Shown: positions 26,201 to 52,450 of the stretch, piece after piece
Layout: each line of letters begins with the position of its first letter
Position numbering within the stretch: position 1 is the stretch's first letter
Source: Struthidea cinerea
Lineage: Eukaryota > Chordata > Aves > Passeriformes > Corcoracidae
Direction: 5' to 3'
Length of the DNA: 64,000 nt
Assembly (NCBI GenBank): GCA_013397865.1
Contig: VZTI01003104.1
Span: 8,485-72,484, forward strand
Translations under genes and position numbers: made by a program
The notes under the pieces: model-generated
What the model was told of the DNA's origin: nothing
Database searches by the model: none
What the model saw: only the letters and a program-made list of their open reading frames with translations

Positions 26201-29200
26201 GTCAATGGTAACTCAAGCCTTCACTCACTGGCTGCTGCTGGGGACAAATAATCATAATTTCTCTATACCAAGGAACTCGTTTGACATATTCTAGAAGCTC
26301 TCTGAAGTCTTGATTATTTAGATTATGGCAAATGGGTTTGCAGAGACAGATGAAGACACAGTCTTCCACTTCCATTTTTTCCAAAGAGACACATTGCCAG
26401 GATCTGACTTCTATTCCCCACTGGTAAAAAAATACTGCAGCAAGCCTTGGTAATCAATAACTGCTGTTTTCCAAAGCCAACATCCACACACATCCCTCCT
26501 CTCCAAAACTTCAGCATATTGGATCAACATCTGCAGTAGCTTCACTTCAGCTCTAGGTCTTGAAGCAATGGAAAACTATTGGCTGGCAAAGATGAAGCTC
26601 CTGTGGGGCTCAGGGGGGCTCCCGGCAGGTGAGAACCCTAACTTTCAAACAAGGCAAAGGCACGGGTCTCGTGGACACAGCAGAGCTGCAACACACCAGG
26701 GCTCCCTGGATTTCAGGGTACCTATCATGTTGTTCACCCACTGTTTCTCAAACAAGTTTTCTTCATTGCCTAATAAAGTTACTCAGTATTCAAAAAGAAG
26801 CAAAAGGTTCAAGCTTAGATGTTGAGAAAAAAATCAGTATAAAAAGAAGCAGCCTAAAGGATGATTTTTTTCTTGCTGTGCTCGGGAAAGATTAGGCTGT
26901 TTGTTACAGCTGGAATGCCAAAATGAGCAAAGTTATCTCAGTTCTTTCAGGACTTTCTATCTGCCACGAGGCTGTATGAAAGGAAAGTTTACTGCACTTT
27001 AATTACCGACATCTGGAAAAACGAATTGCAACATTAGAAGAAAATTCTTTGCAAAGAGTATCTCCAATCAAAATTCAGCCATTTTAATAACAAGTTTCAT
27101 AAGGGAACGACTGAAAACCAGCTGGGGCATGAGGAACACCTGCAACTCCTCTGAGGATTCAAAAGACATCAGCTTTCAGAGGTGAACAGCAGCACAACTC
27201 ACTACATAATGCAACTACACAGACTCTGCACCCTCTGCGTTTTATCACTCTTTCTCCAGGGAAAGAAAGATGCATTAGTAAGACTTGAAACTGAAACCAT
27301 GAACCAGGGTGAAAAAAAAATGGATTATCATGTCTACAAAGCAATGCTTGCAGAGTGCTACCCATCACTGGGGACAACAGCCAGCCCACCAGACACAAGC
27401 ACAGCCCTGCCCTGCTGAAGGGACCAGAGCCGTGTGGCCTCTCACATCTTTCTGCACCCCCACACTTTATGAAACACCAGCAGCAGACATGTCTGCTTCC
27501 CAGCTCTATTGCTTCAGTGAGCTCCTCTTTAAAGAGAGGCAGCCTCTGCAGCAAGGCCAAAGCTCGAGTGCTCCCCAGTCCTGCACAGTCACTTGCCAGG
27601 CAGCTGCAGTTTGTTCAGAACAAATGGATTTTCCAGCTGCGGGTAACACCTCAGGAAACAGAATTTTAGTGTAGCAGTAACACAGGCACCAAATCAAGAC
27701 TGCAGCACCCACGCACCACGGAACTGGTCAGTCCCTCGAAGGGCACGGCTCAGGAGGATGCAACACATTATTTCAGGATTGGGAAGCCCAGGTCAGAAAG
27801 AACTTGCATGCTCCCCAGTGTTTTCCTTCTTGGTTTATAGAGCACCATTTACACTGTTGTACAAATAACAACGCTCTGCTTGGAGATGACCTGGAGCTGG
27901 AACAAACCACCAGCACAGCACGCAGCAGCCCTGCTCAACCCGACTGCTCAGAGCAGCGCGGCCCGTGCGCAACCGCTGCACGAAACCAGGCAGCACACTC
28001 AGCTCCCAGGAGACATTTGATCTGGAATTTAACTCGACTATTAATATTTTTCAACCTAGCTGTATCACAGATCTCCTCAGAACATTCAGCTTTCAAAGAG
28101 CTTTCCAGCAAAGGCGCCACCAAAGGCAGCCTGTGACTCACCACCCCACTCTAGAGAGCTCCAGAGCAGACGCCAGCTGAGAGCATCCCCATGCTCAGCC
28201 AGAGAGAAGGATCCACTGATCCCAACCAACGGCACCCGTGTCTCCCTTCTGCCCACTCCTTACTGCTACAGATTCCCTCCTCAATCCTCAAGTGAAACTT
28301 TACAATTGGTATCTGTGCTGCAAAACACCCTCAGTTTCAGCTTGCAATGTTTTGCTTAGGCTGCATTTCTAGTTCTTCTGGACACAGGCCTTGTCTGATT
28401 TGTCTGCAGGGAAGTACAAGAAAAAGTGGGAGGAAATAAGTTGGAAACAGTCCAGAATTGAAGTTTACCTTTCCCCTCCCACCACTCTCAAATCTAACCC
28501 CAAAAAGCTTTCAGCTGAAACAGGACTAAAGCTCTCAAAGCTTGAAACAAAGGAACCGCTGTTCAAGCCAAGACTACATGAGCTTAGTGCATTCTCTTTT
28601 TTGCAGAAAAGTGCTTTAGAAGGTAAGTTTGTTTTGTTTGTACTTATATTTCCTGAGCCAGTGCTGCTCCTCGCCCCTTGTTTCCTCTTTTTAGGAACTG
28701 GAAGAGAATGTTTCCTTCAGTCTATCAGTAATTTCATGACAACTGATTAAAATTGCAACAACAGTTACAGCACGTCTGTCCTTGAGGTTAACCACCCATA
28801 ATCATCTCGGGTTCTATCAGGAATTGGAAAGTTTAGTTAGAATTGCTACATAAAACCTGGAAGAAAACTTACAGATGCCTATTTATTTGAAATGGGGGCA
28901 AATGACAGATTCCAAACTGTAATACTGTTCTAGAGAGGCCTGGGGCAGGAAAGGCATTTGCAAGGCTGATGGGTAGGAAGAGCTGCAGGTCAGTACAGCT
29001 CCTGTTGGGCTGCTCCCTTCACTGGAGGATGCACGGGGTTCAGTCCCTGCCTCAGGACATGCCAGCAGTCCCTGCTTTCAGGATTTTGTCATTCTGCACT
29101 TTACCTTCAGTGCTTAGAGCTCTCACAGGCTGTAACTGCACAGCAGGAGAGGCACATTCCACCCCCAGGAAAGGTGCACAAGACCCCAGGACACCCAGTA

Positions 29201-32159
29201 GTGACTCCCCTGCTTTCACCCAGCAAGACGACCAGCCAAGAGCTCTCCCAAACCAGCTGCAGGGGGAAACCCCCTCTCCCAGCTGAGCTGCATTGCTGCT
29301 GCAATCAGCTAAAGCTCATCTGGTCTACTCACAACAAACACAGCACAAAGGTTCCCGGGGAGCACCTACTACAGTCGGAGCTGGAGAGAGAAAAGACCAG
29401 GACTGGAGGGGTGGAGATCCTGCTGTTCACGTGCATGACATGAACTGTGCTGATAAGCCACAAACCTGATAAGCCTCAGCACAGATTAATGCGTCATTTT
29501 ACCACCAGAGAAAGCTAATGTACACGGGCTTCATGGAGACCACTTGCCTACCCTGCTTTAGTGCTGTGCTCATTTCCTTCACAGAAAAGTGCCCTAGGGC
29601 TTAGTTTTCCATATGGCTTGTCCTGGACATCGCAGACACTGTGTGCCCTGGTGTGACTCACTGAGACGTGCCCAGAGTGCTTCCAAGGGGACAAGAGTCA
29701 GTAACTGAGACCATTTCCCTCTTGTGGGAAAGGCTGGAGGTAAGAGCAGGCAGAAGCATAAGTTAATCAGAGTAAATTAGACTGGGAGGGAAAAGAGACA
29801 CACCAGCTCGAACCTCAGTCTGGAGGGGGGAAAAAAAACAGTTTGGAAATGGAAACTCTGAAATCTCCAAATATCCAAAGCTGAGTCAAAGTCAAATGGA
29901 GAAAAAATAAACTCATCCTGTAGTTTATAGTTCAGGATGCCTGATTCCTCCCTTCATTTTCTAAGAAAAGCTTCCGTGTTCCTAGTGTGAAAAACCAAGG
30001 TATTTTAAACAATAGTGAAAAAAGTCCCCAAATGCCCATTTTGCTTTGTGCCTCTACTTGCAGAACTACTGCAAAGTCATACCCTGAGGACTTCCAGCAG
30101 TCCCTCAGACTCACAGAGTCTCGGAGTCCATACCCAGCCTCAGCTTGCCATGGATGCATTTTGACTTGATTTTGGTCATGCTGTTTCAAGAAAACAGTAC
30201 TTACTTCCTCCCAGGGAAACATCGTGTCCTACACTTGCTTGATGTGGGCCAGCATCATTCACCTAGAAGAGGAAAGGCCCTCTCCCAGCATCCATGAAGA
30301 CAAGAACTCTGTCGGAAGCTGCTCACAGTCAGTACATTGTAGTTCTGCTCATCTGCATGGTCCCCTTGGCGTCCAGCACAGGGTGATCTCACCCTGCAGC
30401 CTCTGTGCAATCCACAGCAAAAAAGAGCAGTCAAACACATCCAAAACAAGGAACATTAGTTCCAATGCCATTTTCTTTTTCCACTTAGGCAGTGGTGCTG
30501 ATCAGCTAACCACACACAGCCCCCCCCCAGCTTCACAGCTGGTAAAGAATGTCCATGAAATACACCTTAGGCTCACACTTGGCCGTTCCCTGTGCCACCC
30601 GGTCTGCTCTCGGCAAAGCTAAGACTTCCCTACTGATGCAGGCTGCCTGCAACACTCCCCAGCACGCACTTGGGGGTAGTTAGACCTTCTGTCCTCAACT
30701 GGAATTATTAAATTCACTGCCACAGTGCACATGACAAAGGGATTTTCCAGTCCCAGCTCCCTTCCCTTCGAGCCTCTGTTTCTGAAAGGTGACACACCAT
30801 CACAGCTTCAAATACACCTGAAAAACCAGGGCACTTCCAGCCTCCAAACACTCCCCTGCAGAATCCTTTGGAGATGCAGAAAAGTATTCCAACACTGTAG
30901 CCTTGGAAAGCCAAGACTAATGTCCAGCTGTTCAAAGGATTACAGTGCGCACGTGTGAGCGGCAGCCAAGCAGGGTTTTATGTCCCCACGAGCAGGGCGA
31001 CAAAGAGGACAGGCCACAGCCAATGCAGCTGGCCGACCACAGTGACATCACAGGCATTCTCAACAAGAACCAGGAAAAAGGTCAAGAAAGTGCTCGAAAC
31101 TGCATCAGAAGGGAAAGACACAGAGATAAATGCTTGTTGGAAGGAGAGTGGAGCAAGAGAATGAGAGTGCCACGGAGAATGAAGGGCTGGTAATAGAGAG
31201 AGTTAAGAGAGGGACAGAAACAGTCCCTTAGGGATAAGCAAATAAAGGGCACAGGGTGGGATGAGAAGCACATCCTCACTGACAGATCTTCATCACACAC
31301 ATCAGGGCAGGGACAGTGCACTGAATACAAACAAGCCGGATAAAAAGCCAGAGCTGCTTGGGATAACCCTGACACTTCCAGTTCACCATCATCACCCCCA
31401 ACATGAGCAACACCCCACCAGCCTGCCTGCAAAATTCGAGCTCTGCACAGCTTCCTCCAAGAGAATAACAACCTAAACTCTCCTTGGTTCAGCAGCACCA
31501 CGCAGTGCAGATGTGTCACCCCACGCCTGGGTGGCACCATTTCTCTGGGCACTAAGTGCAAGCAATTGCACACTCCAGAAGCCTCCAAGGCCATTGCATG
31601 GCTTTGCAGTTTGTAATCTTGGTCCCCCCACCAGATCTAGAACATATAACAAGAGCAAGTGTTTGAGACTGCAACAAAAACACCTCCCATGTCACAATCA
31701 CGTTCCTGTACACGAGCCATAGGCTTGTCCCTTGGATCAATCCCACAAACCAGCAGTTCTGGCCTCTGTCACAGACAGCTGGCTCAAGAAACCTGCGTTT
31801 AAATGAGATAGAGAGACTTAAAGATTGCCAGTTTATGAAAAGTCCATCGCAAACTCTAAGCTTACACCACGGAGGAAAGCAGCTGCTGCTCCAACACAGG
31901 ACTGCAGCAACCTCTTCAGCTGTTTTGTGACACCGAGCTCATTCTCTTGGCAAATCTCTGCACCAAGCGCTATAAGGCAGTGTGTCCGTGCACACAACGC
32001 TTAAGGGGGCACAAACAGGCATCAGAACGCTCCCAGACGCGTGAAAAAACAGGCACGGGAGCCCACTGGCAAAGGAAACTTTTTCTAATAACTGCTTATA
32101 CCCAGGGAAGAACAATCTAACGAACAAACAAACGCCGCTTCTCAAACCTCCGGCACTTC
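20213..32159 (-). other. Probable MARCHF2 intron 1 (5' non-coding intron)
   Basis: About 12 kb between the acceptor at 20213 and the GC-rich island. All reading frames are short, overlap on both strands and match nothing I recognise. One CR1 copy lies at 22971-23390. A/T-rich low-complexity tracts occur near 25220-25260 and 29829. Calling this an intron depends on the upstream exon lying in the island, which is inferred. Confidence 0.5.
22971..23390 (-). mobile_element. CR1 LINE, 5'-truncated copy
   Basis: It starts on the plus strand with tcacagaattgttcaggttg and aaagggcctttgagatcatc, the reverse complement of the CR1 3' end. It continues with cagcactgccaagcccacca, then the tract ending near 23385. 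The orientation is minus. Confidence 0.88.
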
Positions 32160-32212
32160 TGTCCCTGCTGTGTCTGTACGCGACAGCCCCGGCGCTCCCG
32201 GGGGACGGTGCC

Positions 32213-32255
32213 AGCCCAGCCCAGCCCAGCCCGGCCCGGCCCAGGCCCGCCCAGC
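32213..32255. repeat. (CCCAG)n / (CCCGG)n pentamer run
   Basis: Tandem CCCAG units change to CCCGG units on the left flank of the island. This is a short simple repeat. Confidence 0.8.
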
Positions 32256-32458
32256 CGGGAAGGGCCGCGGCTCAGGCGCGGGGGCCCCGCACAGCGAACA
32301 CAGCGCAGCCCGTACCGGCGGCAGCGTCTCCCACAGGGCCCGTGAGGGCAGCGGGGCCGGCGGCAGCGGAGCGGCCCCAAGACCTGCAGCGCGGCGCCAC
32401 GCAACAGGGACACCCCTCCCGGGGACACCGGGAGGGCTGTCAGGGCTGCCGGGCCCCC

Positions 32459-33037
32459 NNNNNNNNNNNNNNNNNNNNNNNNNNNNNNNNNNNNNNNNNN
32501 NNNNNNNNNNNNNNNNNNNNNNNNNNNNNNNNNNNNNNNNNNNNNNNNNNNNNNNNNNNNNNNNNNNNNNNNNNNNNNNNNNNNNNNNNNNNNNNNNNNN
32601 NNNNNNNNNNNNNNNNNNNNNNNNNNNNNNNNNNNNNNNNNNNNNNNNNNNNNNNNNNNNNNNNNNNNNNNNNNNNNNNNNNNNNNNNNNNNNNNNNNNN
32701 NNNNNNNNNNNNNNNNNNNNNNNNNNNNNNNNNNNNNNNNNNNNNNNNNNNNNNNNNNNNNNNNNNNNNNNNNNNNNNNNNNNNNNNNNNNNNNNNNNNN
32801 NNNNNNNNNNNNNNNNNNNNNNNNNNNNNNNNNNNNNNNNNNNNNNNNNNNNNNNNNNNNNNNNNNNNNNNNNNNNNNNNNNNNNNNNNNNNNNNNNNNN
32901 NNNNNNNNNNNNNNNNNNNNNNNNNNNNNNNNNNNNNNNNNNNNNNNNNNNNNNNNNNNNNNNNNNNNNNNNNNNNNNNNNNNNNNNNNNNNNNNNNNNN
33001 NNNNNNNNNNNNNNNNNNNNNNNNNNNNNNNNNNNNN
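32459..33037. other. Assembly gap (579 N)
   Basis: A run of unknown bases inside the GC-rich island, bordered on the right by a GC-rich tandem repeat. Reading frames that cross it are not meaningful. Confidence 1.
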
Positions 33038-33132
33038 AGCGGGACACCGGGACACGGGGACAGCGGGACACCGGGGACAGCGGGGACAGCGGGGACAGCG
33101 GGACACGGGGACACCGGGACGCCGGGACGCGC
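33038..33132. repeat. GC-rich minisatellite (GGGACACC / GGGGACAGC units) at gap edge
   Basis: About ten tandem variants of a 9-10 base unit, GGGGACAGC or GGGACACCG, run directly out of the gap. The G-run spacing allows G-quadruplex formation on the plus strand. The array probably extends into the gap, which would explain why assembly failed there. Confidence 0.88.
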
Positions 33133-33359
33133 TCCCCCGCTCAACGCGGCACCCTGGGGCGGTGGAACAGCCTCGGGGGCAGCGGGTACCCCGTCCTGCC
33201 GCTCCCCGGGACGCTGGCAGGGGCACGCACCCCCGGCCCACCCTGCGCTCGGGCTCGGGAGCTGTCCCCACCTTCTTCTACAGTTGTGTCTGGAACAGAA
33301 TTTGACACACACAATATGATTTGGCAATCTTTATATCCACAATACATCATAACCATGCA

Positions 33360-36300
33360 CAAAAATCGAGTGATGTGTTTATTTACAAAGTGAATTGCAC
33401 TTAACACAGGAACCAGGAATAAAAGTAAATGAAAGGAACCTCTCTTCTGGGTTGCATAAAAGCCCAGTACTATTTATAGCCTACAAAGCCTGATAGTCAA
33501 CACTACCATGCATTATCTGACCAGTGTAAAATAGGAATTGCTGTTATTTATTGAAACAGTGCAGCCCTGGAGATACTAATTCCATGGAAACATTCCATAA
33601 ATCACCATCCCAACTACATTTAAAAGTCTGCAAGTCAAAAGAATCTACCCTTCAGCCCCCACTTACTGTGTTTTACTTGAAGGACAGTTAGTCTTCACCT
33701 CCAGTTGTCTGATTTTCCTTAGCTGAAATTCAGGCCCCTACTTTTAACACTGTTTGTTCTAGTTTTTTATGGAGGAAAACATCTTCCCTAAGTGACTGAA
33801 CCGCTTCACTGGGATCTTCTTTTCTTCCACAGAGTCCAGAACTTCTAAGCAAGTTCTTCCTTCATGCTTGGAAGGGAAACGATCACCAAGCCTTGGTAAG
33901 ACAGCCAGAAACAGATCCCACCCACACCTTCTGGAGCAGTACAGCATGCAGGGATCAAAGCACCACCGAGCAAAAGTACCTCCTGTACATTTTTCTAACA
34001 GTTTTTGTTAAGTGACTGATTCAAATAAAGGCACAGCCCAACCCCTACCACACCCAGGCAAGAGCTCTGTGCTCACACAAGAGCCCTTGGTCACCAGGGG
34101 GTCACAGAACAGCACCCAAATGGGGGCATCTCTGGGATCCATCATCTTTCTACTGCCCCTAAACCTGCCACAGGGGCAAGAAGGCACCAAACTGCCTTTC
34201 TTCTACCAAATCTTGATGGCCTCTACAGCACACACTGAAATCTTTTCAACAAAGTAGCAAGCAGTCACCCATCAACTGGATTTTTACATTTATACAAGTA
34301 TGGATCTTTAAAACTTTCCTACAAACCAAACTTCCTTGTTCTGTGCAGGCTCCAGTGAAGATCCCATACTAACTCACCTGTCTGTAAGCACTAACTCTGC
34401 AGGAAAAGAGATTGGATTGATCTGGTCTACCCCAGGAATTTATTTTACCAATTAGCTGTTGGTGTGCTCAGGACCAAGTCACTTTTACGTATGAATTTTG
34501 GCCTTCACTCTCCCCATCACTAAGAGGAGAGGCAGCACAACAGACTCCTGCCTAATTCTGCATGAAAGGACCTGTTCTAGACATCAGCAGGAGCCTCTGA
34601 CTGATGGTTGTGTTACTGACACAGGTGGCAGCACTCAGGACTTTGTAGTGTTTTCAATAGTTAAAGGAAAGTCAACCTCAACATCCAAGTAAAGCAAGCA
34701 GAGCACACATTCCTTCTTTCACAGCCAGCTTTCCTGTTATCGGGAGTTTTACAAAAGCCAAATTCAGCCCTCAAATCCCTTGGGACAGATGGAAGAGAGC
34801 TGGAACCTTTTCTTTTTTCCTGACAGTAATACTGAGAGACACACAGCCAGCAAAGCTGTGGGATGAAGCAGTCCAGTTGAGGTTACATGCAGTCTGTAAT
34901 TTCCACATCAGGAAGGCATGCTTAAGGAGTCTGGGTTACTGGAGAGCTTCTCTGAACGTCAGACAGCTCTTCAGCATTTCCAGCTTCCTCAGGATTCCTC
35001 CAAGTCTTCCCCTCAGCAATTCCAGCACAACAGTGGGCTGGGTTGCGGATGCAGTTTCTAAGGAGTGCACAATGCTTCATCAGGACACCAGGAACCCCAG
35101 GCCAGAAGCATTTTCCCTGGTCTATGCACAGGAAGATGGCTTAATCTGGCAGAACTGGTCGCTGTCCTTTTTCTGTTGTCACAAACAGCCCTGTGCTTAG
35201 TCTGGGCAGGAGCACCTCAGACCCACAGAAGGGCTGTGGCTCTGCCTGGGGAAGAGCCTCGTCTCATACTGAGGGACCACAGCAGATAAACCCCTCTCAG
35301 ATCCCAGTGCTCACAGGAGCTACATGGGTGCACATGTGCACACACACAACTCCCACATCCTGGGTGCCCCCAGCAAAGGGCAGGAGGCCTTTCCCTGTCA
35401 CGCAACAGATCTCAAACACAATAGAATGGTCCAAGGTCCACCTGCGCTGAGGGGGCTTTGGAGAATGGAGTTGTTCAAGAGCTCTTCAATGCCCATAAAT
35501 TTAACAGCAGTTAAGCCCTAGACACTGAGCTTTCACTCTGCAGCGAAGTTTAGAGCCTTCCACAAAGTCAAAGACTAAAGAAAATCTCTTAAGAGACAAG
35601 CAAGTGACTAAACTGCTTCTTGGCTTCTTACACCAGGCTAGACTGATTCCAAAACTTCACATTAAGAACAGGACTTGCAGAGTAAGCATGTTAATACATC
35701 ACCCTGAACTAATAAGTCTTCTTAACAGTACAATTCCTCCTCATGCTATCCAACTAATTTCTTTATATAAAGTTTGTTCAAAAATTAAGGAGCCCAGCTC
35801 CACTAGTGTCCACTTGTTCTCAAATCAAATATTTTCAGTATTTCAAAATTTTCCATTCTCTCACTGCCAGCTGTCTAAACACTGACTGCATGTTACTGCC
35901 TAAACACTGAGCACGTTACGTTCTGGTCTTGGACCACCAAAAAGGAGACATCCCAGTTCGCACCTTCTCTCAAGAGAATGCTAGTGAAGTAAATACCAAG
36001 TGTTGAAAGTGCTTCCTGAACTGGAACACCCTTAGGACAGAGCCCTGTGATGCCTAAAGAGGAATTCACACCCTCATTCAATGGCATCAGCCTGCAAGCA
36101 TGCACTCCTTCACCTTGAATGCATCCTCTAAACAAAGCTGAAGAGTGGAAGTGCCAGGCACCACGTGCATCCTGCGCTGTGAGCTGGAGCCCTCTCAGTG
36201 CATACAGTACAAAATTAAAGGCATTGGTCTGGAAATCTTATAAAAGAAAAGCCATCAGAGTTAACTGCCCTTAATTTTATTACGTAACCAGACAGAACAG

Positions 36301-37926
36301 TTGAGACTGGAATGTCAGATTTCCCCTTCAAGCACAATTCACAGTTTCATATTTGCTTTGTATCAGTAAAGAAAAATCAACTCACTAATATGCAGCTGGG
36401 ATTCATCCAGTGAGGTACAGGCTCAGAATACAGAGCAAAAACTCACTGCAAATGGCTCCAAAAGCCTTCAGGGAGCAGCAGATGGTCTCCAGCTCTTCCT
36501 TTAGACCGTTCCACCCAGAATTAGCCATCAGAACATTCAGTGGATACCCGAGGGGATACAAGTGTGCAAGAGCTAGTGAGTGATGAAAAGCCATCAGAGA
36601 TTTGCACAAGCAAGCAAGAGACTGACTACACAAAGTTGTGGTAACATTCTTCTCATTCAGCACAACGAAGAATTAGAGTAGTTAGCCCTGCTGATGACAA
36701 ATCTGTTACATCAGTGAAGTACAATCATTTAAGAATTACAGTCTGCAGTTCAGTAAAACGGTAAGAGGAAAATAACGTTAGTAGTTATTATGTGAAATCC
36801 TAATATTACGCATTTTAGTAGAGGTCAACAGTGAAAGATCATGAAGAGAAAGTTCCAGATGCTATGGATCTGCAGAAGTTTTACAAAATGTATAAAGTAT
36901 TGTGTTTCTCTACAACAACCAAAACCCTTACAAGTGCAGGTATATATGTGACATGAAAATATTGCTTCACTCAGACAGGGGCAGGAGAGATCTAGAGAAA
37001 AAGCAGCATGCAAAAAAAAACCAACCCTGGAACTAGAGCAGATCCTGCTTTCAGACACTGACCTACAGTACAAAAGAAGCCTACTTGTACAGGTTGCAAA
37101 AGGTTTCTGAAATCAATACGCTGGCACTTACTGTACAATAATGTTAACTGATTAACATAAGCTATGAATAAATATTAAGCCACTTCATAAAGCCTGCACA
37201 GGCATTCATGGTGGCAGAAAAAGCAATGCAGACATATTTCATTGTTCCCAAATAAAACAAGAATAGAGAATGATTTCCCAAGCAGGAAACAGTAAACTAC
37301 ACAGCCAGACTAACTGTATTAGGGGTAATTACAGAATAAGTAATGTTATTTTCAACAGCTTTCTTATGTGTGTGCAGCCACTAAAATCCTCACTGTGAGA
37401 CTTCATCAGGACAGAAAACAGAGCATTTGGCAGGACAGCTAGTTTAATTTCTCCCCCATGTTTACAGAAACACAAGAAAAAGAGATATCTGACTATGGGA
37501 GGAAAAAACCTTGTCACCTAAATGTAGTTATTTCTTCAACTGATAGAGTCAAGCCCCATTGTTCCCCTCCCAGAAAACAAAAACAACAACAAAACCAAAT
37601 TAAAAAAAAAAACCTAACAAAACCAGAACAAACCCATTTGAGAAGAGTGTTTCATGGGATAATATCCAGCAGCAGATATTCCAACACAAACATGTCTATC
37701 AAATCAGTGACTACATTTCAAGCCCAGAAGTCACCACATGGAAGGGGTTTCAGAGGCAGGGGGATGTTAGCCCTACAATTAAAGCTCTAATATGAGAGGG
37801 GAGATTTGGGACTGGAGTAAAGGAGAGGGAGGAGGGAGTCACTGAATCACAGGAGATAGGAAGTGCACACAAGTTTCTAAATGAAGCACAGACGAAGTGG
37901 AGGGCACAAGAGTCATCGAGAGAAGG
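33360..37926 (-). other. RAB11B: Probable RAB11B 3' UTR
   Basis: This sequence follows the RAB11B stop on the minus strand and has no recognisable coding content. Minus-strand AATAAA hexamers occur at 36276-36281, 34440-34445, 33547-33552 and 33378-33383. The last one has the best downstream context. How much of the interval is really transcribed cannot be decided from sequence, and a much shorter UTR is possible. Confidence 0.4.
33378..33383 (-). terminator. Candidate polyadenylation signal for RAB11B (AATAAA)
   Basis: On the minus strand GTAAATAAACACATCACTCG is followed 10-45 bases later by a U- and GU-rich stretch (TTTTTGTGCATGG, then TGTATTGTGG). That is the arrangement of a strong cleavage site. 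It sits about 100 bases before the CpG island. Earlier hexamers could be used instead. Confidence 0.4.
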
Positions 37927-51348
<13,422 letters not shown>

Positions 51349-52219
51349 NNNNNNNNNNNNNNNNNNNNNNNNNNNNNNNNNNNNNNNNNNNNNNNNNNNN
51401 NNNNNNNNNNNNNNNNNNNNNNNNNNNNNNNNNNNNNNNNNNNNNNNNNNNNNNNNNNNNNNNNNNNNNNNNNNNNNNNNNNNNNNNNNNNNNNNNNNNN
51501 NNNNNNNNNNNNNNNNNNNNNNNNNNNNNNNNNNNNNNNNNNNNNNNNNNNNNNNNNNNNNNNNNNNNNNNNNNNNNNNNNNNNNNNNNNNNNNNNNNNN
51601 NNNNNNNNNNNNNNNNNNNNNNNNNNNNNNNNNNNNNNNNNNNNNNNNNNNNNNNNNNNNNNNNNNNNNNNNNNNNNNNNNNNNNNNNNNNNNNNNNNNN
51701 NNNNNNNNNNNNNNNNNNNNNNNNNNNNNNNNNNNNNNNNNNNNNNNNNNNNNNNNNNNNNNNNNNNNNNNNNNNNNNNNNNNNNNNNNNNNNNNNNNNN
51801 NNNNNNNNNNNNNNNNNNNNNNNNNNNNNNNNNNNNNNNNNNNNNNNNNNNNNNNNNNNNNNNNNNNNNNNNNNNNNNNNNNNNNNNNNNNNNNNNNNNN
51901 NNNNNNNNNNNNNNNNNNNNNNNNNNNNNNNNNNNNNNNNNNNNNNNNNNNNNNNNNNNNNNNNNNNNNNNNNNNNNNNNNNNNNNNNNNNNNNNNNNNN
52001 NNNNNNNNNNNNNNNNNNNNNNNNNNNNNNNNNNNNNNNNNNNNNNNNNNNNNNNNNNNNNNNNNNNNNNNNNNNNNNNNNNNNNNNNNNNNNNNNNNNN
52101 NNNNNNNNNNNNNNNNNNNNNNNNNNNNNNNNNNNNNNNNNNNNNNNNNNNNNNNNNNNNNNNNNNNNNNNNNNNNNNNNNNNNNNNNNNNNNNNNNNNN
52201 NNNNNNNNNNNNNNNNNNN
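51349..52219. other. Assembly gap (871 N), probably hiding RAB11B exon 1
   Basis: A run of unknown bases inside the island. The missing RAB11B start codon and first 13-14 codons are most simply placed here. Long reading frames crossing the gap are artefacts. Confidence 1.
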
Positions 52220-52450
52220 TGAGAGTGACCCCCGATCGCTGGGGCGTGGTGTCATCTCTGGGTGGAGGAGAGAACCGGCCGGGCCCGGGGGTCAGCGCAG
52301 CACCGGAGCCGGGGAGCACGGGGGGAGACCCCCAGCAGCGCCCCAGGACACCCGGCTGCCGCCCAGCGCCCCCGCCCCAGCCGCCTCCCTTCCCCCTCGG
52401 GCTTCTCCCTGCCCCGCTCAGCGCTCCCGGCCCCACCTTCCTGCTGAACA

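Larger units (their letters stand above)
32160..33290. promoter_or_regulatory. CpG-rich island, probable MARCHF2 promoter (contains an assembly gap)
   Basis: Both visible flanks (32160-32458 and 33038-33290) are strongly GC- and CpG-rich, against an A/T-balanced background on either side. The island lies upstream of MARCHF2 and just downstream of the probable end of RAB11B, where a MARCHF2 promoter is expected. Possible minus-strand donors for a non-coding exon are GGAG|GTTTGAG (around 32147) and GAAG|GTGGGG (around 33272), both weak. No TATA box is evident. The assignment rests on position and composition. Confidence 0.55.

Noticed and set aside
32117..33393. Long reading frames (up to about 400 codons) over the first GC-rich island
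   Set aside because: Same artefact: the 579-base gap is read as open, and the flanks are tandem-repeat translations.
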